Source of the DNA: Leptospira soteropolitanensis
Lineage (GTDB): Bacteria > Spirochaetota > Leptospiria > Leptospirales > Leptospiraceae
Direction of reading: 5' to 3'
NCBI RefSeq assembly: GCF_026151655.1
Contig: NZ_JAMQPN010000009.1
Span: 62,001 to 126,000 of the forward strand
Length of the DNA stretch: 64,000 bases
Shown here: positions 53,816 to 63,307 of the stretch, piece after piece
Layout: each line of letters starts with the position of its first letter
Position numbering within the stretch: the first letter of the stretch is position 1
Notes under the pieces: model-generated
Told to the model about the DNA's origin: nothing
The model's database searches: none
Seen by the model: the letters and a program-made list of their open reading frames with translations, nothing else
Position numbers and translations under genes: made by a program

Positions 53816-55659
53816 TTCGGATCGTCTTTGGGCGGCATTACACCGCCCATTTCCTATTATTACTCATTCACTTTTTCATTTTTTTTCCCCAACATCTAAA
53901 TGCGAACCCAAACCCCTATGGGTTTTTATATATCGATTCAAATTCAGGACAATCCAGTGGTGGTCATTCAGCACTTCGATTCGGTGATCGTGTCTATCAC
54001 TTACAATATTCCTTTGATGATAAAATCTTTCATATCGTCAGAGAATCTTGGGAAGATTTTCGTTTTCAATATGGAGTAGTCCAAAACCGTAATATCGAAT
54101 TTTACGAGTGGGAACTTTCAGAAAGGGCAAAACAATTATTACGCCAAAAATGGAACGAACTCTATTTGATCCAAGAAACTCATATTCAAAATCAAAAAAA
54201 TTTGGAAGAGGAATGGATCATTGCAGAAAATAGAAATAAAAATGACCTAACATCATTACCCATGAGTGGATTTGGGTATTTCACAAATATTTCTGATCCA
54301 AATTCCCCCATTCAAAAATTGTTTTCCTTTTCGCAAAAAGAAAAAGAGGTTTTGAGAAATTCGATTCTTTCTTCGCAAGAATTTAAGAAAAGATACCAAC
54401 TAACAAAAGTAGACAATTCTTTACCAAATACGGATTCACCTTATCGCCTTATCCATTCGATTCAAACCAAAAGAAACCAAATTATTGCAGCCGAAAAAAA
54501 AAGTTTTATCCGTAACTTTCTTTTAAATCCAGTTCTTATTTATGAGGACTCGTTTATGTCATTGAATGGACCAGAATTTCAGCTAAATGAAGAAGAAATA
54601 AAAATTTGGAAAAGGCACTTGGTTCGGTTAGTGCAAGATTTACGATTTTGTTTAACCAACAATGAGTGTAACGATTGGGAAGAAATGACATTTCTTTTGC
54701 GAATTCTCTATATTCAGAAATCGATAGAAAGTAAAACGGTAGTCTTCCCTAAAAAACAATTAAATGGATTCCAATATCTACCCATCGTCCCATTACCAGA
54801 CTCGGTAATGAGCGTAAAACAAAAAGAATATGCAGAGTTATTTAGGCAGCAAAAGAAAAAGTTCGTATCCGATTATGGACCTACCCATTTTTATAACTGG
54901 GAATCTTTTTTGGTTCGTTATCAAAGTTTTTTAGAATCGGGTGTGGCTCCAGATGGGGTTGAATTCAATTTAGTAGGATATAATCCTTATGAAAAATTCT
55001 TAAATGAATTTGAGAAATCAGATGAAACCGAAACCGAATCTAAAATACAACAAACGAATTATGAAACTTATACGGAGAAAATCCAAGACCTATATTCATA
55101 TCACCTAACTCACCAAAATTGCACGACAGAACTATTTCGTTATTTGAATGAAATGTTTCCCGGTGGCAAAATCGGAAATGAAATTTTTTGGGATCCATTG
55201 TCAAGTCAGGTGATCAGTTTTAATTTTATTCCATCGGTAGCTGCCTGGAAATTAGAGACCAATTCAGGAACAAAACAAAAGAAAAGATATTTATCCTACC
55301 GAAATTTAAAGAGAATGAAAATAGAAGGATTTACCGAAAAACATTTTAAAGAAAAGTTTGTTCCTAGTTCTAAAATCTATAAAACAAATCCCATAGACCA
55401 TCCATTTTTATTTTTTACAGAAGAAACAGTTTGGAACAGGCCTATCTTGGGACTGGCGAATACAGTATTTGGAATTGGATATACAAGTATGGGAATATTC
55501 ACCTCACCCCTTGACAAAGGATATCGGTTTTCCAAAGGAACAGAGTCTGTATTTTATAGCCTTCCTGAACTTGTATTTTTTAATATCCGTAAAGGACATT
55601 TCCCATTTATCTCCGCTGAAGAAATCCCAAAAGAATATTACATAAAAGAATCCTTATGA
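53815..55659 (+). CDS. Exported protein of unknown function with no canonical start codon
   Basis: The in-frame ATG/GTG/TTG nearest the front is a TTG at 54166, but the frame is open back to 53758 and reads as protein throughout. A hydrophobic signal-like stretch (HFLLLLIHFFIFFPQHLNAN) is followed by GFLYIDSNSGQSSGGHSALR, RVYHLQYSFDDKIFHIVRES and more. The S-G-G-H-S-A-L-R block resembles N-terminal motifs of envelope proteins of the DUF4105 kind, but I am not sure of the family. An ATT at 53815 overlaps the stop of the lipoprotein gene (TAATT) and is my tentative start; ATT at 53866 is another. The C-terminal half is basic and aromatic. Its stop overlaps the next gene by four bases. Confidence 0.6.
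   Translation: MRIVFGRHYTAHFLLLLIHFFIFFPQHLNANPNPYGFLYIDSNSGQSSGGHSALRFGDRVYHLQYSFDDKIFHIVRESWEDFRFQYGVVQNRNIEFYEWELSERAKQLLRQKWNELYLIQETHIQNQKNLEEEWIIAENRNKNDLTSLPMSGFGYFTNISDPNSPIQKLFSFSQKEKEVLRNSILSSQEFKKRYQLTKVDNSLPNTDSPYRLIHSIQTKRNQIIAAEKKSFIRNFLLNPVLIYEDSFMSLNGPEFQLNEEEIKIWKRHLVRLVQDLRFCLTNNECNDWEEMTFLLRILYIQKSIESKTVVFPKKQLNGFQYLPIVPLPDSVMSVKQKEYAELFRQQKKKFVSDYGPTHFYNWESFLVRYQSFLESGVAPDGVEFNLVGYNPYEKFLNEFEKSDETETESKIQQTNYETYTEKIQDLYSYHLTHQNCTTELFRYLNEMFPGGKIGNEIFWDPLSSQVISFNFIPSVAAWKLETNSGTKQKKRYLSYRNLKRMKIEGFTEKHFKEKFVPSSKIYKTNPIDHPFLFFTEETVWNRPILGLANTVFGIGYTSMGIFTSPLDKGYRFSKGTESVFYSLPELVFFNIRKGHFPFISAEEIPKEYYIKESL
53830..53848 (+). terminator. Weak hairpin after the small lipoprotein gene
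   Basis: GGGCGG and CCGCCC pair perfectly around CATTACA and are followed by a T/A-rich tract (ATTTCCTATTATT). The tract is not a clean T-run. The hairpin lies within the 5' part of the next open frame, which complicates its reading. Confidence 0.4.
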
Positions 55660-57278
55660 AAACTGCTTTTTTCTATTTCCCATATCTTTTCGTATTACTA
55701 ACACAATTTTTACCAACAAAACCCTGGTTTTTTCCTGCAGAAAAAACTTCCTATATAATCATTTCTCTCTTATTTATATTATTACAATTTACAATACTTT
55801 ATCTAAAGTCAACTAACAGTAGCATAATCAAACATTGGGAGACCTACACTCCTTCAAATTGGATTATTGCATTTCTTTTTTTTGTTAGTTTAATTATCTT
55901 TCCCATTCGAAATATGAATTGGGGGGATGGCCTCCTTTTATTAGAAACCAATCTATTAGAAACAAAACTTTTTGGATTTCAATTTACTTTAGATGAAATT
56001 TTAGAAACGGTCTTTCATAGTCAAGTTTCCAACGTTTTCTTTAAACTCGGTTTTTCGGATGATCCAAGAATTTCATATACTTTTTTGTCTCAGGTTGCAG
56101 GGATCGGGATGATCTTTGGATTTTTATGGATGGCCAAAGAAAACTCAAAGACGAATTCGTTATCAATCCTCGTTTTACTTTCATCGGGTGGTATTTTACT
56201 AACCTTTGGATATGCTGAAAACTACACCCTCGTTACATCATTTCACTTACTTTTATATATATTTGTTTCGAGATATACAAAAAATCGCAAAGACGATGAA
56301 TTATTGTTATATGGCGCCACTTCTCTTGTCGCCATTTCCATGTTATTTCATTTGGTATCTGGATATTTAGTTTTACTTCTGATCTACTTATGGTATGAAT
56401 ATTCCCCAAAAGAAAAAAAAATAAAACATCTATTCCTTTGTGCACTTATTGGTTTTAGCATTCTAATTCCTTGGTTTATTTATTTTCTTTTCTTTCACGA
56501 CCCGATAATCGACAGAAACAGCACTCATTTAATCCATCCTCCCTTTTACCCCAAAAATAGATTAGTATCGCTCAACCATATCAAAGAAATTCTATCGGTT
56601 TTGTATTGGAATGCATCGATTGCCTCACTTTTTTTACTGCATCAAATTTTCTTTTCCCAATCTGAATGGAAAAATTTTATCAATAGGCCTGAATCAAAAG
56701 TCATTTTAGTTTCCATCTTTGCTTTTTTCCTTCACGGTTTTTTCCACAATCCACAACTGGGTTTTCCGGCCGACTGGGACCTTATGGGGTTTTATTGGTT
56801 ACCCATCGTATTTTTGGCCCACCAGTTCTGGATCCAATCTAATGAAAATAAAATAGAATGGGTTCCTGCTTTTTTATTTGGAACAACGATTGTTATCATT
56901 TCGGCAATCACATTAAACAAAAATGATCCTGACAAAGAAGTTCTTTGGGATGTAACCAAAGTGACAATTCAAAGTTACGTACTTGAAAATAAGAAATACA
57001 TAGATAGTTTACCAAAAGAAGATAAGAAGTTCTTTGCAAAAGGCGATTTTTTGTTTTATAAAGGCGTGATGGTCACAACGAAGTTATGCGATTTTCCAAC
57101 GAAAAATGAAATCATTCGGAAAATGGAATCACATAGAAAGGATTGGAAACATGGATTTGAAAGTGGAGGTTTTAAATCTAAAGAAAAACTCGGTCATTTT
57201 TTGACCGAAGCCACAAAAACAAATATTGAATATATTAAATCTCTAGAAGTAAATAAGATATGTCATCCGACGATTTAG
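55656..57278 (+). CDS. Polytopic membrane protein, GT-C-like
   Basis: The 540-residue protein has about eleven membrane helices and a soluble C-terminal region (430-540). Acidic residues in the first long loop (RNMNWGDGLLLLETNLLE) and FGYAENYTLVTSFHLLLYIF in the middle recall GT-C glycosyltransferases, but no family can be named with confidence. A late FFHNPQLGFPADWDLMGFYW is also distinctive. It is coupled to the exported-protein gene by an ATGA overlap. Its last 44 bases overlap the converging response-regulator gene. Confidence 0.65.
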   Translation: MKTAFFYFPYLFVLLTQFLPTKPWFFPAEKTSYIIISLLFILLQFTILYLKSTNSSIIKHWETYTPSNWIIAFLFFVSLIIFPIRNMNWGDGLLLLETNLLETKLFGFQFTLDEILETVFHSQVSNVFFKLGFSDDPRISYTFLSQVAGIGMIFGFLWMAKENSKTNSLSILVLLSSGGILLTFGYAENYTLVTSFHLLLYIFVSRYTKNRKDDELLLYGATSLVAISMLFHLVSGYLVLLLIYLWYEYSPKEKKIKHLFLCALIGFSILIPWFIYFLFFHDPIIDRNSTHLIHPPFYPKNRLVSLNHIKEILSVLYWNASIASLFLLHQIFFSQSEWKNFINRPESKVILVSIFAFFLHGFFHNPQLGFPADWDLMGFYWLPIVFLAHQFWIQSNENKIEWVPAFLFGTTIVIISAITLNKNDPDKEVLWDVTKVTIQSYVLENKKYIDSLPKEDKKFFAKGDFLFYKGVMVTTKLCDFPTKNEIIRKMESHRKDWKHGFESGGFKSKEKLGHFLTEATKTNIEYIKSLEVNKICHPTI

Positions 57279-58347
57279 AAGAAGTTTGCAAATATTGGAT
57301 ATAGTTAGTAATCTCCGTTTTCATACTATCTATTCGATTGGCACCACTGGGAAGTTGGATGAGAGTCTGGACCAGAGGATGGGTGCTGGATGCAAGTAAC
57401 CCATCTGAATATAAAAAAAGAACATCGCCTTTTTCTACTGCAATTTCATTTTCTGCAAATTCCATATCTTTTAATATTCCTAAAATTTGACCAGATTGAT
57501 CATGTAAAATCAACGGCGCACGAGATTCTTTTTGAAATATTAACGGGTAGGGATGACCACCTCTTGCATAAATAATTTTTTTATTCTTATGATCCACAAT
57601 GATACTAATGGCTGTCATACTATGTGTTCCGATTTCATTACAAAGTTCTCGGTTTAAACGAGAAAGTAATTCAGAAGGTGCAATCGTTGTTGTTCTAACC
57701 AATTCCCGGTGAATCGTTGTCATGAGAATGGCAATGAGCCCAGATGTAACACCGTGACCTTCGATATCCCCCATTAATATCAGAGTTCTATCACCGTCCA
57801 AAGGTAAAACTTGGAAAAAATCACCTGAAACAAAACTCACAGGTTTGATATCAGCAAATATTTTGTGATCCAATTGAGGTAAGTTCATTGTTTTAGTTTG
57901 GATTTTTGCTGCTAACCTCAGGTCACGTTTGATGGATTCATCCATCGATTCTTTGTCTTTTAGAAAATTGTAATATTCGAATGCACGTGAAATGGCAGCT
58001 TCTATAGATTTAATATGAAATGGTTTTAAAATAAAATCTGATGCTCTATGATAAAGTGAAGAAACCACGGTTTGAATGTCATGTTCCCCAGTCATCATTA
58101 GGACTTGAGTTTTGGAATCATAAGCTTTGATTTTCTGCAAAAGATCCAAACCGGATGTCTGTGGCATATTGACATCTAAGAAAACAATTGGATTTCGTTC
58201 ACCTTCGAAGTATTCAAAACCTTGCAGAGGATTCGTAAAATACCGGACAAAATATCCCAAACCATTAATGATGAGTTCAAGAGTTTCACAAATTTCTGAA
58301 TCATCATCTATGATGAGAATCTCAGGTTTAAAAGAATATTCGGACAT
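57235..58347 (-). CDS. Response regulator with PP2C-type (RsbU-like) phosphatase output
   Basis: The 370-residue protein has a receiver domain (ILIIDDDSEICETLELIING; phosphorylated Asp in IVFLDVNMPQTS; Lys in FILKPF) and a SpoIIE/RsbU phosphatase domain (SGDFFQVLPL, LMGDIEGHGVTSGL, YARGGHPYPL, FLYSDGLL, SSDDISYLLLEI) holding the metal-binding Asp residues. Such proteins dephosphorylate anti-anti-sigma factors in partner-switching systems, with the output tuned by phosphorylation of the receiver. No kinase or anti-sigma factor lies beside it. Confidence 0.92.
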   Translation of the reverse strand: MSEYSFKPEILIIDDDSEICETLELIINGLGYFVRYFTNPLQGFEYFEGERNPIVFLDVNMPQTSGLDLLQKIKAYDSKTQVLMMTGEHDIQTVVSSLYHRASDFILKPFHIKSIEAAISRAFEYYNFLKDKESMDESIKRDLRLAAKIQTKTMNLPQLDHKIFADIKPVSFVSGDFFQVLPLDGDRTLILMGDIEGHGVTSGLIAILMTTIHRELVRTTTIAPSELLSRLNRELCNEIGTHSMTAISIIVDHKNKKIIYARGGHPYPLIFQKESRAPLILHDQSGQILGILKDMEFAENEIAVEKGDVLFLYSDGLLASSTHPLVQTLIQLPSGANRIDSMKTEITNYIQYLQTSSKSSDDISYLLLEI

Positions 58348-58374
58348 CTACTAGATTATCGGCATAGATCCGGT

Positions 58375-59190
58375 TTAATTTGAGACTAATGTGAATTTTA
58401 GTTTTTCTTTCACTTCCTCCACTTTTCTAAAATAGGCCTCATGAAATACTTTTTTCTCCAAATAGATGTCGGTGCAGGATATCATTTCCCCATATTTCCA
58501 TTCGTATGGTTCGCCACTTTCATAACGAACTCTGTTTTGATGGATTTGAGAAGATAAATTGCGTAAGTTCGTTCCGCGAAAATTTTTCACGAGAGCTCGA
58601 AAGGTTCCTTCTTTTTCCGGATCAATGAATCGAAATTTTCGTGAGAACAAAACTGCATCGTGAAAATATTCGGGAACATTGAAAGCACCAGAAGTTCCTA
58701 ATTTTTTAGATAGGTCTCGAATAAAATCTGTAAATTCATTTAGTACATTCAAACCAGGATATTCTTGTCCAAAATATAATTCTTTTTTAATGTCGCCTGG
58801 TTCAAAATTAATGTTTTGAGTTAGTAGCCAATCGATGTAAATCATTGGGAACTGCTCATCATCACCCTTTAACTGAAATTGGGATACTTTTAGTCGAGTG
58901 TGAACGAGGATTTTTTTGCTCTCTGATTTAATATAAATTCGGTTATCGTAATCATTTAGAATTTCTAATTCAATGATAGAGTTATGGAAACCACGTTTCT
59001 CAACCGCTTTGATGAGACCAGCATTCACTAACATCTGTTCTACTTCATAATGGGTAAACCTATTGAATAACTTAGGTTCCATATTTAACGAAGTATTTAA
59101 TTCTTTAGAAACATCTACTAAAGACAAATCATCCAAATCTAACCAATCAGACTGGTTTTTCTTTTTGTCGGTAGATGAAAAAATTCCCAT
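58375..59190 (-). CDS. Cytoplasmic protein of unknown function
   Basis: I do not recognise a family. The 271-residue protein has an acidic N-terminus (WLDLDDLSLVDVSKEL), then mixed alpha/beta sequence such as NSIIELEILNDYDNRIYIKS and QFPMIYIDWLLTQNINFEPG, and a basic C-terminal helix. It has no signal peptide or membrane segment. Its start overlaps the stop of the HDAC-like gene (TAATG), so it is translated with it, and it lies 27 bases before the response-regulator phosphatase on the same strand. Confidence 0.7.
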   Translation of the reverse strand: MGIFSSTDKKKNQSDWLDLDDLSLVDVSKELNTSLNMEPKLFNRFTHYEVEQMLVNAGLIKAVEKRGFHNSIIELEILNDYDNRIYIKSESKKILVHTRLKVSQFQLKGDDEQFPMIYIDWLLTQNINFEPGDIKKELYFGQEYPGLNVLNEFTDFIRDLSKKLGTSGAFNVPEYFHDAVLFSRKFRFIDPEKEGTFRALVKNFRGTNLRNLSSQIHQNRVRYESGEPYEWKYGEMISCTDIYLEKKVFHEAYFRKVEEVKEKLKFTLVSN

Positions 59191-60089
59191 TACTTTTCAC
59201 CAAATGCAGTGATCGTATTGAAATGAATTTCCACTGTGTCGCGAAAATCACGTGCATATCCACCAGCTAGAGTGACAACGCAAGGCACATTTAACGACTC
59301 AGCAAATTTACGAACCATCAAATCACGTTCCTTTAAACCTTTCATGGAAACTTTCAATTCTCCAAGAGAATCATCTTCATACGGATCAGCACCTGCAACA
59401 TAATAAATTATATTGGAATCAAAATCTTTTCGGATTTGATTCAACGATGTTTCTAAGGTAGATAGATATTCATCATCTTTTGTATTCGGTTCTAAATTAA
59501 TATCCAAGTTAGATACTTCTTTTTTTGGATAAAGATTTCCCTGGTGCATCGAAAATGTGAAAACTTTGTCATCATATTGAAAAATATACGAATTTCCATT
59601 TCCTTGATGCAAATCCAAGTCAATGATGAGGGCATTTAAGTTAGGATTTGTTTCTTTTTGTTTTCGTATAGCAATTGCTACATCATTTAGGTAACAAAAC
59701 CCTTCAGCTTTATCTGGGAAACTATGATGATAACCACCTCCCATATTAAAGGCAAATTGAAACTTTTTCGAAAGTTCTGCTGCCATCATCGTACCACCAA
59801 CACCATACATAAAACTTTCCACAATACTTCGATTAAGTGGAAGTTCTGAATACATGGTTCGCGAAGTATGTTCAAAACTAAATAGATCGTCTAAGTATTC
59901 TTTGGTATGTACTAGCTCTAAATCAGCCTCTTCTGCTTTTTTAGGTAGCAAAATGTCCCAAGACGCATATACCGGATCTCTTTTGACGCGGTTGTAAAGA
60001 TGTGAATATTTATGCGCTGGAAATACATGACCCGGTAATTCGAGATTGTACGAAGAATGGTAGATGAGAGCAAGTGCATTAGATGCCAT
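59190..60089 (-). CDS. Histone deacetylase-family (HDAC11-like) protein
   Basis: The second arginase/deacetylase-fold protein has 299 residues from the ATG at 60089 (MASNALALIYHSSYNLELPG). Signatures are NMGGGYHHSFPDKAEGFCYL, LIIDLDLHQGNGNSYIF and AGADPYEDDSLGE, in which the third ligand motif is G-A-D-P rather than A-G-F-D, and LAGGYARDF. It resembles the class IV branch. Members of that branch remove acyl groups from lysine or other amides; the target is unknown. It is coupled to the unknown gene downstream. Confidence 0.88.
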   Translation of the reverse strand: MASNALALIYHSSYNLELPGHVFPAHKYSHLYNRVKRDPVYASWDILLPKKAEEADLELVHTKEYLDDLFSFEHTSRTMYSELPLNRSIVESFMYGVGGTMMAAELSKKFQFAFNMGGGYHHSFPDKAEGFCYLNDVAIAIRKQKETNPNLNALIIDLDLHQGNGNSYIFQYDDKVFTFSMHQGNLYPKKEVSNLDINLEPNTKDDEYLSTLETSLNQIRKDFDSNIIYYVAGADPYEDDSLGELKVSMKGLKERDLMVRKFAESLNVPCVVTLAGGYARDFRDTVEIHFNTITAFGEK

Positions 60090-60180
60090 TAAATTGATAT
60101 TTTTGTGAAAAATGACACAAGTCAATTCAAACCGTACAATTTACTTGCAGGAAAAATCAAAAAAGATAAGAATAGAGACT

Positions 60181-61617
60181 ATGCCGGTAGACGAAAAAAT
60201 CCCAAACAAACGCACTAAAATTATCTGTACCATTGGCCCTGCATCCGCAAACCGAGAAACTATCCTAAGTTTAATTTATTCAGGAATGGATTTGGCAAGG
60301 ATGAACTTCTCCCATTCCACTCATGATTACCACAAAGAAATTTTTGAATTATTGCGCGAATGTGAACAAGAATCCGGCAAATCTATTGGCATTCTTGCCG
60401 ATTTACAAGGTCCCAAAATCAGAACTGGAAAATTAGGCACAGGTCCCTTAGAACTCAAAACAGGAGATCAAATCGCCATCAATAATAAATCGGACTTCCT
60501 TGGGACTAGAGAGGAAATCGGCTGCACCTATCAGTACATTCTAAACGACATAGATGTCGGACACAAATTACTCATTGATGACGGTAAACTTTCATTCGTT
60601 GTGAAATCCAAAACGAAAGAAAAAGCAATTTTAGAAACAATCATTGGAGGTACCTTAAAAGATAACAAAGGGATTAACCTTCCAGGAACACCCATTTCGG
60701 CACCTGCTCTTTCAGAAAAGGATATTGAAGACTTACAATTTGCCTTGTCACTCGGTGTGGACTATATAGCACTTTCATTTGTTAGACGAGCAAGCGACTT
60801 AGAGATGGCACGTCAGTTTATGAAAGATAGTTATGCAGGTCTTATAGCAAAAATTGAACGACCCGAAGCAATACAAAACATCGAAGAAATCATTGATAAT
60901 TGCGATGGCATCATGATCGCACGCGGTGATTTGGGTGTTGAGTTAGATACACAATATGTTCCCATCATTCAAAAAGAAATGATTACAAAACTAAATCAAA
61001 AGGGTAAACCAGTCATCACTGCTACACAGATGTTAGAAACAATGATCGATAATCCACGTCCAACCAGAGCCGAAGCGAGTGACGTGGCTAATGCTGTGAT
61101 GGATGGAACTGACGCGGTAATGTTATCAGGAGAAACAGCTTCTGGAAAATTTCCAATTGAAACCGTTAAAACCATGACAAGTATCATTCAAGCTGCTGAA
61201 GAATCTGAGATCTATTTATCTCACTTGAGATATATGGATCGTTCTGAATTTGAAGTGGAACGAACAGCACTTGGTAGTGCAGCGGAATCTATTTCTAGAT
61301 CCATCAATGCAAAGGCCATTATTAACTTTACAAGATCAGGTTATTCATCCCTTCTTTCTTCAGAGTTTCGTCCCCTAAAACCAATATACTCGTTCACACC
61401 GTTTCTTGGTACTGCAAGGAAAATGCAATTGTATTGGGGTGTTGATGCCTATGTCATGCCTATGATGGATAAATTTCCAGACATGATAGCCTTTATGAGT
61501 AAAACACTAAAAAGTGAAGGAAAACTAAAGTCGGGAGATACTGTGGTAATCTTATCGGGTGCACCAGGATCAATAGCACAAACTGTCGACTTTATTCAAA
61601 TTCATAAAATCAAATAA
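60181..61617 (+). CDS. pyk: Pyruvate kinase
   Basis: The enzyme converts phosphoenolpyruvate and ADP to pyruvate and ATP. The 478-residue protein has RTKIICTIGPAS, the PEP-site MDLARMNFSHSTHDYH, the catalytic Lys in IAKIERPEAIQNIEEI, GIMIARGDLGVELD with the metal ligand, and MLSGETASGKFPIETV. The C-terminal domain is of regular length. The ATG at 60181 is preferred to the upstream frame, which lacks a useful ribosome site. Confidence 0.96.
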   Translation: MPVDEKIPNKRTKIICTIGPASANRETILSLIYSGMDLARMNFSHSTHDYHKEIFELLRECEQESGKSIGILADLQGPKIRTGKLGTGPLELKTGDQIAINNKSDFLGTREEIGCTYQYILNDIDVGHKLLIDDGKLSFVVKSKTKEKAILETIIGGTLKDNKGINLPGTPISAPALSEKDIEDLQFALSLGVDYIALSFVRRASDLEMARQFMKDSYAGLIAKIERPEAIQNIEEIIDNCDGIMIARGDLGVELDTQYVPIIQKEMITKLNQKGKPVITATQMLETMIDNPRPTRAEASDVANAVMDGTDAVMLSGETASGKFPIETVKTMTSIIQAAEESEIYLSHLRYMDRSEFEVERTALGSAAESISRSINAKAIINFTRSGYSSLLSSEFRPLKPIYSFTPFLGTARKMQLYWGVDAYVMPMMDKFPDMIAFMSKTLKSEGKLKSGDTVVILSGAPGSIAQTVDFIQIHKIK

Positions 61618-62872
61618 CAATAGTTTTTCGAATACCTCGGGCTGCAATTGTTGCTGTAGTCCAGGCATTTTGAAAATTAAAACCTCCGGTTACTCCGTCC
61701 ACATCAATCACTTCACCAGTAAAAAAAAGACCGGGTGTTTTTTTACTTTCCATTGTTTGGAATTGTATATCTTTTCTGGAAACCCCTCCCGCAGTCACAA
61801 ATTCTTCTTTAAATACACCCTTAGCGACCATTCGAAGTTTGGTCTGTGTAAGTATTAGGCATAAATTCCTAATTTCAGATTTAGAAATATCTGAATAACG
61901 TTTGTTTGGTTGAATTTTCGATTCATTCAAAATCCACTCCCAAAACCGATTGGGTAGTTTCCACAGAGGATCTGGCACCAACTTGTCCCCAGGCGTTTTT
62001 TCTTTTTTGCTTAAATATATTTCTTCAACGTTTTGAGTTTTTTCACCACCGATCCAATTTACCGACAGATCCACTTTATAATCAGCTTCAAATAAAGTAC
62101 GAGCTTCCCAAGCTGAAAGTCTCAGCGCACAAGGTCCACTGAGTCCCCAATGAGTGATCAACATAGGTCCACTCTGAGGTTTTCCTTTTGGTAAAATTTT
62201 GATTTCAGAGTTTGGGACAACTAGTCCAGTCAATTCAACAAGATCTGTATTCTCAAGAGTTAATGTAAAAAGAGAGGGAACAGGGGTTATGATTTTATGG
62301 CCTAACTTTTCTAGTATACTCCAAACTTTTCGATTTGATCCAGTTGCAATCACTACTGTACCAAAGTTTTCCTCAAAACCACCTTCCCACAACACTCTAA
62401 ATCCATTTTTTTGGTTCAAATTCACGTCGGGAATTTGATTTGGATATATACCAACTAATCCTTGTTCAAAGTGAATTGGGATTTTTTTAGATTTTAATTC
62501 ATCCAAAAAACAATTGATAATGGTTTCAGAACTGTCTGTAGTTGGAAACATTCTTCCATCTGCTTCTGCTTTTAAAGTGACACCTCTTTTTTGAAACCAA
62601 GTGATCGTATCACTAGGACTAAAACTTTCAAAAGCCCAACGTAATTCTTTGTTTCCCCTTGGATAACGCATCGAAAGAAGTTCCGGATCAAAAAGATTGT
62701 GAGTTACATTGCATCTTCCTCCACCAGAAATCTTCAGTTTTGAAAGAGGTTCTTTTGATTTTTCAAAGATTTGAATATCACATAATCCTTGCAATTCATC
62801 GTAAATTTGTAGGGCTGCAAAACAGCCGGAAGCACCTGCTCCAATGACGGCAATTTTTGGTTTCTTTCGCAA
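61610..62872 (-). CDS. HI0933/BaiN-family flavoprotein
   Basis: The 420-residue protein has the Rossmann motif AVIGAGASGCFAALQI at the N-terminus and ISGGGRCNVTH, the family signature. The closing FAD motif is GLFFTGEVIDVDGVTGGFNF followed by AWTTATIAARG. Members are NAD(P)/FAD-dependent oxidoreductases, some called aminoacetone oxidase or BaiN, but their physiological role is unclear. It overlaps the end of pyk by eight bases on the opposite strand. Confidence 0.87.
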   Translation of the reverse strand: MRKKPKIAVIGAGASGCFAALQIYDELQGLCDIQIFEKSKEPLSKLKISGGGRCNVTHNLFDPELLSMRYPRGNKELRWAFESFSPSDTITWFQKRGVTLKAEADGRMFPTTDSSETIINCFLDELKSKKIPIHFEQGLVGIYPNQIPDVNLNQKNGFRVLWEGGFEENFGTVVIATGSNRKVWSILEKLGHKIITPVPSLFTLTLENTDLVELTGLVVPNSEIKILPKGKPQSGPMLITHWGLSGPCALRLSAWEARTLFEADYKVDLSVNWIGGEKTQNVEEIYLSKKEKTPGDKLVPDPLWKLPNRFWEWILNESKIQPNKRYSDISKSEIRNLCLILTQTKLRMVAKGVFKEEFVTAGGVSRKDIQFQTMESKKTPGLFFTGEVIDVDGVTGGFNFQNAWTTATIAARGIRKTIVI

Positions 62873-62875
62873 AGC

Positions 62876-63298
62876 CTACCACTCACCTATATTAGGCATA
62901 GAAACCCAAGGTTCCATAGGAGGGAGGGCTTTTCCTTTTTGAAGGAGTTCAATAGAGATTTGGTCTGGCGACCTAACAAAAGCCATACGACCATCCCTGG
63001 GAGGACGATTGATGATGATTCCCATTTTTTGAATTCGTTCGCAGGTTTCGTAAATATTTTCTACTTCATAGGCCAGGTGACCAAAATTTCTACCAGAGGA
63101 ATAGGGATCAGTTTGTCCCCAATTGTAAGTAAGTTCTAACTCTGGTGCGTCAGCTTCACCAGTAGATAAAAACACAAGAGTGAATTTTCCTTCAGGATGT
63201 TCATTCCTTCTAGTGACTTTCAGTCCAAGGACCTCAACAAAAAAATAGAGAGTTTTGTCTAAATCTAAAACCCGAATCATTGTATGTAAATATTTCAT
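62876..63298 (-). CDS. gloA: Lactoylglutathione lyase (glyoxalase I), VOC family
   Basis: The 140-residue protein has the VOC fold and glyoxalase I motifs: [60 protein letters not shown] and the C-terminal [12 protein letters not shown]. Metal ligands His, Glu, His and Glu are all present. It would detoxify methylglyoxal with glutathione or a similar thiol. It lies three bases after the downstream end of the flavoprotein gene's leader, so the two are likely one transcript. Confidence 0.88.
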   Translation of the reverse strand: MKYLHTMIRVLDLDKTLYFFVEVLGLKVTRRNEHPEGKFTLVFLSTGEADAPELELTYNWGQTDPYSSGRNFGHLAYEVENIYETCERIQKMGIIINRPPRDGRMAFVRSPDQISIELLQKGKALPPMEPWVSMPNIGEW

Positions 63299-63307
63299 CT
63301 GTTCTTA

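Noticed and set aside
53899..54080. An ATG-started frame at 53900 ahead of the exported-protein gene
   Set aside because: It is out of frame with the downstream gene, ends after about 60 codons and has no signal sequence or ribosome site.
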